Part shown: positions 1 to 4,826 of the stretch, in pieces
Layout of the letters: each line of letters opens with the position of its first letter
How positions within the stretch are numbered: position 1 is the stretch's first letter
Assembly: GCA_002372775.1 (NCBI GenBank)
Contig: DFIJ01000108.1
Span: 1 to 5,437, forward strand
DNA from: Christensenella sp. UBA3700
Lineage (GTDB): Bacteria > Bacillota > Clostridia > Christensenellales > UBA3700
Direction of reading: 5' to 3'
DNA length: 5,437 nt
Translations under genes and position numbers: made by a program
The notes under the pieces: generated by a model
What the model was told of the DNA's origin: nothing
Database searches by the model: none
Seen by the model: the letters and a program-made list of their open reading frames with translations, nothing else

Positions 1-34
1 TTTTAGGTTTTCGAACAGCCCCTTAATTGTTTTT

Positions 35-841
35 CTAGATCTTTACTGCTATTGGATTATGTTCTAAATATTTGAACAAGTATTTGAAATTTAATGATTT
101 TAATAGTTCTGAGATATTGTCATATTCAAACAGTAGCTTCTCTTTTTTGTGAGCATCTGAACCAAAAGTAATTAACTCGCCGCCAAGTTCTTTATATCTT
201 TTTATAATCTCAGGATTTGGTAATGTTAAAGAACCAGTACCTTCTGCATGAGAGTTGATTTCTAGCGCTTTTCCTTTCTCTATAATTGTTTTTAAAATAG
301 AGTCAATAATATCGCTATAATCTTTATATTCTAAGGATTTATTATCATAAGGTGCTTTTCTAACAACATATCCAATATGAGCAATGACGTCATAGTGATA
401 TGGAACGAACAAGCTATTATAAATAGCTTCTAAGTATTTTGTATAAGCTTCTTCTTTTGTTTTCTTAGCGAAAAACTCTTTAAAATAACAATCTATGAAA
501 TCTACTAAGTGAACAGAATTAATAGTAATATCTGTTGGATACTTTTTAAGTATCTCCTCATACATTGGAGTTGCTTGGTTCATGAAGCCACATTCAAGAC
601 CTACAGCAATTTCTAATTTGTTTTTATATTGGTCCTTAAGATTGTTTAATTCTAAAAAGCATGAATCTAAATCAATTTGTCTGATTGTTTTCACATACTC
701 TTCATTAAATAGACAATCTTTATCACAGTGATCAGTGAATGCTAAATAATCTATGCCTTTTTCTATTGCGTAAGGTATAGTTTCTTTTGGGTCTTGCTTG
801 CTGTCATGTGAATAATATGTATGTGTATGGCAATCAATCAT
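35..841 (-). CDS. hisJ: PHP-family histidinol-phosphatase (HisJ/HisK type)
   Basis: Complete 268-residue protein of the PHP (polymerase and histidinol phosphatase) metallo-hydrolase superfamily. Its best match is the HisJ/HisK group that dephosphorylates L-histidinol phosphate, the penultimate part of histidine synthesis, in the cytoplasm. All expected metal ligands are visible: HTH (H5, H7), TDH (H38), E83 in LECG, H111 in SVHLVD, H155 in AHIGYV, and SDAH (D229, H231). The C-terminal stretch around residues 249-268, with NFKYLFKYLEHNPIAVKI, resembles the usual HisJ ending, and the length is normal for the family. The ATG at 841 is the only plausible start: H5 and H7 must be included, and an in-frame TAG lies five codons upstream with no start codon between. 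No Shine-Dalgarno sequence precedes it. No other his gene is in the window, so the substrate is inferred from family; another sugar- or nucleotide-phosphate substrate remains possible. The stop is TAG. Confidence 0.85.
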   Translation of the reverse strand: MIDCHTHTYYSHDSKQDPKETIPYAIEKGIDYLAFTDHCDKDCLFNEEYVKTIRQIDLDSCFLELNNLKDQYKNKLEIAVGLECGFMNQATPMYEEILKKYPTDITINSVHLVDFIDCYFKEFFAKKTKEEAYTKYLEAIYNSLFVPYHYDVIAHIGYVVRKAPYDNKSLEYKDYSDIIDSILKTIIEKGKALEINSHAEGTGSLTLPNPEIIKRYKELGGELITFGSDAHKKEKLLFEYDNISELLKSLNFKYLFKYLEHNPIAVKI

Positions 842-847
842 ACATCT

Positions 848-877
848 ATGATAATTCTAAAGAATTAACAATGTCAA
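848..877 (-). promoter_or_regulatory. Promoter of the PHP phosphatase gene, predicted leaderless
   Basis: Read on the minus strand, a perfect -35 TTGACA (877-872) is followed after 18 bases by TATCAT (853-848), a 5/6 match to the -10 consensus. Only six bases (847-842) separate the -10 from the ATG at 841, so the expected transcription start falls on or beside the A of the start codon. There is no ribosome-binding site in this interval, which agrees with a leaderless message. The hexamers are seen directly; the start site is inferred from normal -10 to +1 spacing. Confidence 0.7.
852..867. repeat. Inverted repeat in the promoter spacer (possible operator)
   Basis: TAATTCT and AGAATTA form perfect 7-base arms around a 2-base centre. 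The element lies almost wholly between the -35 and -10 hexamers of the minus-strand promoter, the classic place for a repressor site. It overlaps TTAACAA (865-871), a perfect half of the TTGTTAA-N4-TTAACAA pattern used by clostridial Rex repressors; the other half (854-860) matches only 4 of 7. Being AT-rich, the dyad could be chance. Confidence 0.35.
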
Positions 878-882
878 TGGGA

Positions 883-911
883 TTGATGGGCACAGGGTTT
901 TATGGTATTCT
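883..911 (+). promoter_or_regulatory. Possible promoter of ung
   Basis: TTGATG (883-888) and TATTCT (906-911), each a 4/6 match to consensus, are separated by 17 bases. Transcription would begin near 918, giving a leader of about 17 bases that contains the AGGAG ribosome-binding site (925-929), five bases before the ung ATG. The -35 lies only five bases from the divergent -35 on the other strand. This is a modest match, chosen because ung is divergent from its left neighbour and needs its own promoter. Confidence 0.4.
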
Positions 912-934
912 TTTAAAGGAATTAAGGAGAGATT

Positions 935-1618
935 ATGTCTTCACATTTAGGAAATAGTTGGGATAAATATTTAGATCAAGAGTTTTCAAAACCATATTTT
1001 GACGATATTAGAAAATTTTTGTTAGAAGAATATAAAAATCACGTTGTATATCCACCAAAAGATAAGATATTAGCTGCGTTTGCAAATACGCCATATGAGG
1101 ATGTAAAAGTTGTTATTATTGGACAAGATCCTTACCATGGTGCACATCAAGCAAACGGTTTATGTTTTAGCGTTGAAGAGGGCGTTGAGTGTCCGCCTTC
1201 ACTAAAGAATATCTATAAAGCTCTTGAATATGATTTAGGAATACCACCAACAGAGAATGGTGATTTATCAGGCTGGGCAAAGCAAGGTGTACTATTGTTG
1301 AACACAACACTAACGGTAAGAGAAGCCACTCCACTTTCTCATTCAAAGAGAGGTTGGGAGCGTTTTACTGACGAAGTAATTAAGATGTTAAACGATAGGG
1401 AAAAACCTATGGTTTTTATGTTATGGGGAAACAATGCTAAACAAAAGGCGAAGTTGGTAACAAACAAGAATCATTTAGTGTTGACATCAGTGCACCCATC
1501 TCCACTATCTTTTTATCATGGATTTTTGGAATGTAAACATTTTTCAAAGGCTAATGATTTCTTAATTTCAAAAGGTGAAAATCCGATTGATTGGGCAAAA
1601 AGAGGAATTAGAGATTAG
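935..1618 (+). CDS. ung: Uracil-DNA glycosylase, family 1
   Basis: Encodes a complete 227-residue family 1 uracil-DNA glycosylase. It cleaves the N-glycosidic bond of uracil in DNA left by cytosine deamination or dUTP incorporation, starting base excision repair in the cytoplasm. The hallmarks are intact: the water-activating motif GQDPYHG at residues 63-69 (catalytic D65), the uracil-stacking Phe in LCFSV (F78), PPSLKNIYK at 87-95, the uracil-reading Asn in LLNT (N123), and HPSPLS at 187-192 with catalytic H187 and the DNA-intercalating leucine L191. Length is normal. The ATG start is supported by AAGGAGA at 924-930, five bases upstream, and the N-terminal SWDKYLDQEF is typical of the family. 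Lysine codons are mixed (12 AAA, 9 AAG by eye), unlike the AAG-dominated genes downstream, which fits low expression. It appears monocistronic: the next gene has its own promoter 110 bases away. Confidence 0.97.
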   Translation: MSSHLGNSWDKYLDQEFSKPYFDDIRKFLLEEYKNHVVYPPKDKILAAFANTPYEDVKVVIIGQDPYHGAHQANGLCFSVEEGVECPPSLKNIYKALEYDLGIPPTENGDLSGWAKQGVLLLNTTLTVREATPLSHSKRGWERFTDEVIKMLNDREKPMVFMLWGNNAKQKAKLVTNKNHLVLTSVHPSPLSFYHGFLECKHFSKANDFLISKGENPIDWAKRGIRD

Positions 1619-1624
1619 GTATTA

Positions 1625-1674
1625 GAAAAAACACATATTTGCTCATTTATAAATATGTTGCATTGTATTTTTTC
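1625..1674 (+). terminator. Weak, AT-rich terminator-like structure after ung
   Basis: ACATATTT (1633-1640) pairs perfectly with AAATATGT (1651-1658), and an outer GAAAAAA (1625-1631) pairs with TTTTTTC (1668-1674). The U-run sits about nine bases after the inner stem rather than directly after it, and the stem has almost no GC. It may end the ung transcript inefficiently or be chance pairing in AT-rich DNA. It overlaps the -35 of the next gene's promoter. Confidence 0.3.
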
Positions 1675-1686
1675 TTATATTATAAT
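1658..1686 (+). promoter_or_regulatory. Promoter of the lipoprotein gene
   Basis: A perfect -10 TATAAT (1681-1686) lies 17 bases after TTGCAT (1658-1663), a weak -35 that retains the TTG. Transcription would start near 1693, leaving a leader of about 36 bases with TAGGAG (1715-1720) placed eight bases before the ATG. The surrounding DNA is very AT-rich, so other -10-like hexamers exist nearby, but this pair has the best spacing. Confidence 0.6.
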
Positions 1687-1728
1687 TTATTTATATTATT
1701 AATATTAGCGAGAATAGGAGCTTAATAT

Positions 1729-3252
1729 ATGAAAAAAGCGTTAAGAGGTATTGTTATAGCAGTTATTCTTGTTGCCATGATTGCAACAATGACAGCTTGT
1801 AACCACTATAAATGGGATGCCGTTGGCACTACTGAATATTCTTCACAAGAAGCAGTAAACAATGGATCTTTATTCGTACAACAAGGTAAGTATGTTTATT
1901 TTGTTAACGGAAATTATGAGAATTCAAGTTTAACAAAAGACGATAACGAATGGGGCAGCGTAAGCGTTAAGGGAAGCATTATGAAGGCTTCAGTTAATGA
2001 TGACGGTTCTCTAAAGGTTTTAGGAGTAGTTGTTCCTAAGCTATTCTTATCTAGTTATTCAGGAGCTGGTATATATGTATACGGCGATTGGATTTATTAT
2101 GTAACAAGAAGTTTAAAGACAGACAACAAGGGTTCTTTAATCAGCGCTGTTGAATTCATGAGAACAAAGACAGACGGAACAAAGACTCAATCGATTGCTC
2201 TTGTTGAAGATGTTTCTTCTACATTCGTATATACATCAAAGGGTCTTATCTATACATACGAATCAGATATTTATTTCAAGGGATATAATGCAGATAAGGT
2301 AAATAAGGATGCAGACAAGATTGTTGATGATTATTCAGCAGTTGTTGCTTCTAATACAGATCAATGCATTTTCTATACAAAGGCTTCTTCTAATTCTTTA
2401 GTATCAGCTAATAATTTAGGAGTTGTTACAAAGGATGGTTCAAAGAAAGTAATCATTAGCGAAAAGGCTTATTCATCAAGCGAAGAATATTACACAGATT
2501 TAGATAACCTATTCACAATCACAGTAGTTTCTTATGATGCAAAGTCAGATACATTAGTATATACAAAGAAATGCGCTAACTCAGCTGCTAAGACAGGAAC
2601 ATATACATATCACTTCTCAGGTTCTTTCGATTTCGATAAGACAAAGGAAGTAAAATTTGCTAACAGCGCACTATCTTCAGTACATGTTTTATCTGATGCT
2701 ACAACATCTAATACATTAGGTCTTGTAGATACATCTTCAAGCACAGTAAAGGTTTATTACCCTATAACAGAAGGCGCCTTAGATAACACATCTAGAGAAG
2801 TAACATTCAATGCTCAAATTACAATTTTATATACAACAAATGAATACGTATACTTCGGAATGGGTTCTTTACTATACAGAGTTAACTTATTAAATGCTGA
2901 TGGCACAATAGTAAGCAAGCCATACACAGATAAGATTTCAGAAGCTAAGTATGCAACTCCATATGGTAAGCCAACAAACATTGGAAACAACATCTACTTC
3001 ATCAGTTCAGATGATAGCAACTACTTATACATGGTAAATGTAGAAGAGTTTGTAAAGAATGAGGAAAACGGAGCTATTACATATGCTAATGGCTATATCG
3101 TAAGCGGATATAAGGCATACACATATGGCGATGATGATGACTTTGTTATCAATAAAGACAAGGGTGACAAGCTAGAGAATATGGTTCCTAAATACATGAC
3201 ATCTGATGATTTAAAAACATACATTTCTAATCACAAAACAGATAACGAGTAA
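1729..3252 (+). CDS. Secreted lipoprotein with repeated aromatic beta-strand motifs, function unknown
   Basis: Encodes a complete 507-residue protein that I do not recognise as a named family. Residues 1-24 form a lipoprotein signal peptide: MKK and R6, a hydrophobic core (about 8-19), then the lipobox MTAC with lipidated C24. The mature protein should be anchored to the outer face of the membrane. The rest has no further membrane span and looks beta-rich, with recurring aromatic strand pairs such as KYVYFVNG (54-61), IYVYGDWIYYV (115-125), GLIYTYESDIYF (172-183), EYVYFGMGSLLYRVN (372-386) and NNIYFISSDDSNYLYMVN (420-437). This pattern recalls the beta-propeller-like repeats of DUF5050-type surface proteins, but that link is only by appearance. 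An acidic GDDDDF lies at 467-472. No catalytic motif or sortase signal is visible. The start is fixed by the signal peptide and TAGGAG eight bases upstream. It has its own promoter and terminator. About 32 of 43 lysines use AAG, resembling the glycolytic genes and suggesting good expression. Confidence 0.85.
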   Translation: MKKALRGIVIAVILVAMIATMTACNHYKWDAVGTTEYSSQEAVNNGSLFVQQGKYVYFVNGNYENSSLTKDDNEWGSVSVKGSIMKASVNDDGSLKVLGVVVPKLFLSSYSGAGIYVYGDWIYYVTRSLKTDNKGSLISAVEFMRTKTDGTKTQSIALVEDVSSTFVYTSKGLIYTYESDIYFKGYNADKVNKDADKIVDDYSAVVASNTDQCIFYTKASSNSLVSANNLGVVTKDGSKKVIISEKAYSSSEEYYTDLDNLFTITVVSYDAKSDTLVYTKKCANSAAKTGTYTYHFSGSFDFDKTKEVKFANSALSSVHVLSDATTSNTLGLVDTSSSTVKVYYPITEGALDNTSREVTFNAQITILYTTNEYVYFGMGSLLYRVNLLNADGTIVSKPYTDKISEAKYATPYGKPTNIGNNIYFISSDDSNYLYMVNVEEFVKNEENGAITYANGYIVSGYKAYTYGDDDDFVINKDKGDKLENMVPKYMTSDDLKTYISNHKTDNE

Positions 3253-3276
3253 TTTATAAAAACTGTTAAAAATGAC

Positions 3277-3306
3277 GGGTTCTAGTTCAACTAGAGCCCA
3301 TTTTTA
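3277..3306 (+). terminator. Intrinsic terminator of the lipoprotein gene
   Basis: GGGTTCTAG (3277-3285) pairs with CTAGAGCCC (3291-3299), eight Watson-Crick pairs plus one G-U, around a short TTCAA loop, and is followed by ATTTTTA. It starts 25 bases after the TAA stop. Preceding A-rich bases (3268-3272) make it look usable in the reverse direction as well. It separates the lipoprotein gene from pgk. Confidence 0.9.
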
Positions 3307-3316
3307 TATGTTTTAT

Positions 3317-3363
3317 ACACGTGCGCTTTATTATTTTTCTTGTAATGCGTATGCGCGATGTGT
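3317..3363. repeat. GC-rich inverted and tandem motifs upstream of pgk (possible operator)
   Basis: ACACGTGCGC (3317-3326) is the imperfect inverse of GCGCGATGTGT (3353-3363): ten pairs including one G-U, with one bulged base. Within the right half, ATGCGT (3345-3350) and ATGCGC (3351-3356) form a tandem pair, and GCG-TATG-CGC (3347-3356) is itself a small dyad. CGTGCGC (3320-3326) and CGTATGCGC (3348-3356) also resemble each other in direct orientation. The right cluster fills the -35/-10 spacer of the proposed pgk promoter. These GC-rich words stand out in AT-rich intergenic DNA and are consistent with a regulator site; the protein is unknown. Confidence 0.4.
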
Positions 3364-3369
3364 TAGAAT
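3340..3369 (+). promoter_or_regulatory. Extended -10 promoter of pgk
   Basis: TTGTAA (3340-3345, 4/6) is followed after 18 bases by TAGAAT (3364-3369, 5/6), preceded by the extended -10 dinucleotide TG at 3361-3362. Transcription would start near 3376 with a leader of about 45 bases. A second extended -10, TGATATAAA (3376-3384), lies just downstream without a good -35 and could be an alternative start. The proposed operator motifs overlap this promoter. Confidence 0.6.
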
Positions 3370-3420
3370 TATTCTTGATATAAATAAACAATTCAATAAT
3401 CAAAAAAGGAGATTATTTCT

Positions 3421-4743
3421 ATGAACAAGAAAACTATTAGAGACGTAGACGTTAAAGGCAAGAGATGTTTAGTTCGTGTTGACTTCAACGTTCCAATGAA
3501 AGACGGCGTTATTACAGACGAAAACCGTATTAATGGTGCTCTTCCAACAATCAAGTACTTAATGGACAATGGCGCAAAGGTTATTCTTTGCTCACATATG
3601 GGTAAGCCTCATAACATCTTTACACCTGGCTTTGGTTTAACAAAGAAGGAAAAGAAGGCTATCGAAGCTCTTCCAGCTGAAGAACAAGCAGCTGCAAAGA
3701 AGAAGGCTATCGAAGATGCTTTAGCAAAGGATCCAAAGAAGTTCACTTTAGCTCCAGTTGCTAAGAGATTACAAGAAATCTTAGGAGAAGATAGGGTTGC
3801 TTTCGCTAAGGATATCGTTGGCGAAGACGCTAAGGCTAAGGTTGCTGCTCTAAAGGATGGCAACGTAGTTCTTCTTGAAAACACAAGATTCGATGCTGGT
3901 GAAGAAGGCAGAGATGAAGAATTCTGCAAGAAGCTTGCTGAATTCTGTGATGTATATGTAAATGACGCTTTTGGTACAGCTCATAGATCACATGCTACAA
4001 CAGCTGCTATCGTTGAATACGGTTTAGTTAAGACAGCTGTTTGCGGATTCTTAATTGAAAAGGAATTAACAGTTATGGCTGATTCTTTAGATCATCCAGT
4101 TAGACCATTCGTAGCAGTTCTTGGTGGTGCTAAGGTTGCTGATAAGTTAAAGGTTATCGATAACTTATTAAATAAGTGTGATTCATTAATCATCGGTGGT
4201 GGTATGGCTTATACATTCGCTAAGGCTCAAGGAAATTCAGTAGGTACTTCATTAGTTGATGATGAAAAGTTAGATTACTGTAAGGAAATGTTAGCTAAGG
4301 CTGAATCTTTAGGAAAGAAGATCTACTTACCAGTAGATACAGCTATAGCTAAGGAATTCCCAAATCCAATCGATGCTGCTATGGAAGTTTCATATGTAGA
4401 TATTGATAAGATCCCTGCAGATCAAATGGGATTAGATATTGGACCTAAGAGTGCAGCTGCTTTCGCTGACGTTATTAAGACAGCTAAGACAGTTATTTGG
4501 AACGGACCAATGGGCGTATTCGAAAACCCAACTCTTGCTAAGGGTACAATCGCTGTTGCTAAGGCTCTTGCTGAAGCTGAAGGTGCTACAACAATTATCG
4601 GTGGTGGTGATTCTGCTGCTGCTGTAGCTCAACTTGGATTCGCAGATAAGATGACACACATCTCAACAGGTGGTGGCGCTTCTCTAGAATTATTCGAAGG
4701 TAAGGTATTACCAGGTATCGCTTGCTTAAACGATAAAGACTAA
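3421..4743 (+). CDS. pgk: Phosphoglycerate kinase with an enlarged N-domain loop
   Basis: Encodes a complete 440-residue phosphoglycerate kinase. It transfers phosphate from 1,3-bisphosphoglycerate to ADP, making ATP and 3-phosphoglycerate in cytoplasmic glycolysis, and works in reverse in gluconeogenesis. The N-domain substrate site is present: VRVDFNVP (18-25, with R19, D21 and N23), R36, SHMGKP (58-63), ENTRF (R156) and AHRSH (R189). The C-domain nucleotide site is present: LGGAKVADK (234-242), GPMGVFE (362-368), GGGDSAAAV (394-402) and [13 protein letters not shown] (415-427). Bacterial PGKs are usually near 390-400 residues; the excess comes from a Lys/Ala/Glu-rich insertion at roughly 64-107. 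The basic residue in SHLGRP is Lys here (K62), a conservative change. AAGGAGA (3406-3412) lies eight bases before the ATG. Lysine codons are 43 AAG to 4 AAA by eye, a strong bias expected of a highly expressed gene. It ends with TAA directly followed by TAG. tpiA follows 83 bases downstream. Confidence 0.98.
   Translation: MNKKTIRDVDVKGKRCLVRVDFNVPMKDGVITDENRINGALPTIKYLMDNGAKVILCSHMGKPHNIFTPGFGLTKKEKKAIEALPAEEQAAAKKKAIEDALAKDPKKFTLAPVAKRLQEILGEDRVAFAKDIVGEDAKAKVAALKDGNVVLLENTRFDAGEEGRDEEFCKKLAEFCDVYVNDAFGTAHRSHATTAAIVEYGLVKTAVCGFLIEKELTVMADSLDHPVRPFVAVLGGAKVADKLKVIDNLLNKCDSLIIGGGMAYTFAKAQGNSVGTSLVDDEKLDYCKEMLAKAESLGKKIYLPVDTAIAKEFPNPIDAAMEVSYVDIDKIPADQMGLDIGPKSAAAFADVIKTAKTVIWNGPMGVFENPTLAKGTIAVAKALAEAEGATTIIGGGDSAAAVAQLGFADKMTHISTGGGASLELFEGKVLPGIACLNDKD
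3610..3741 (+). other. Region coding for the PGK insertion (residues about 64-107)
   Basis: Between SHMGKP and [10 protein letters not shown], where a typical bacterial PGK such as that of Bacillus has about ten residues, this protein has roughly 45. The stretch is rich in Lys, Ala and Glu (for example [20 protein letters not shown]) and should form one or two charged helices on the N-domain surface. It is in frame and uses the same codons as the rest of the gene, so it is not a frameshift or recent insertion. Length variation at this loop is known in the family; the exact size was estimated by memory of the family pattern. Confidence 0.75.
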
Positions 4744-4762
4744 TAGTAAAACATAAAAAAAT

Positions 4763-4790
4763 AACGAGATGGTTCATCCCATCTCGTTTT
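4763..4790 (+). terminator. Hairpin with short U-run between pgk and tpiA
   Basis: AACGAGATGG (4763-4772) pairs perfectly with CCATCTCGTT (4779-4788), ten base pairs around a six-base loop, ending in TTTT and AATT. It begins 20 bases after the pgk stop. It fits an intrinsic terminator of moderate strength because the U-tract is short and interrupted. No good promoter is visible between it and tpiA, so partial readthrough, giving less tpiA than pgk message, is the simplest reading; it could instead stabilise the pgk 3' end after processing. Upstream A-rich bases (4755-4761) would provide a U-tract in the other direction. Confidence 0.75.
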
Positions 4791-4801
4791 AATTAAAACG
4801 A
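4784..4801. repeat. 18-bp perfect palindrome overlapping the pgk-tpiA hairpin
   Basis: TCGTTTTAATTAAAACGA is a perfect palindrome. Its left half contains the last five bases of the hairpin's right arm (TCGTT, 4784-4788) and all of its U-run, so the two RNA structures cannot both form fully. AACGA occurs both in the hairpin's left arm (4763-4767) and in the palindrome's right half (4797-4801), and both copies compete for the same TCGTT. It could also be a DNA-binding dyad. The AT-rich core lowers certainty. Confidence 0.6.
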
Positions 4802-4826
4802 AAAAAAATTAAAAGAGGTATATAAA

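Noticed and set aside
1..34. Bases downstream of the phosphatase stop, containing TTCGAA and a GCCCC block, considered as a terminator or the edge of an RNA gene
   Set aside because: No stable stem followed by a U-run can be completed within the 34 bases, and it does not fit a tRNA T-arm. The window edge prevents a decision.
3370..3420. The pgk leader, considered as a riboswitch
   Set aside because: The leader is short, A-rich and has no stable stem beyond the operator-like dyad upstream of the predicted start.
3609..3929. A 106-codon open frame on the minus strand inside pgk
   Set aside because: It lies wholly antisense to a clear, highly biased pgk gene. Its Ser/Ala/Phe-rich translation is what the reverse complement of GCT, AAG and GAA codons produces, and there is no independent support.
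4722..4749. TTGCTT and TAGTAA at the end of pgk, considered as a tpiA promoter
   Set aside because: The -10 matches only 3 of 6 and the pair lies upstream of the hairpin, so it would not bypass it.
4432..4777. Short open frames on both strands at the end of pgk
   Set aside because: Their low-complexity leucine- and serine-rich translations are out-of-frame readings of the pgk C-terminal codons. They have no ribosome-binding site or family resemblance.
4821..4826. TATAAA just before the tpiA ATG, considered as a -10 element
   Set aside because: It directly abuts the start codon, so transcription from it would begin inside the coding region. The frame has a normal AGAGGT ribosome-binding site.
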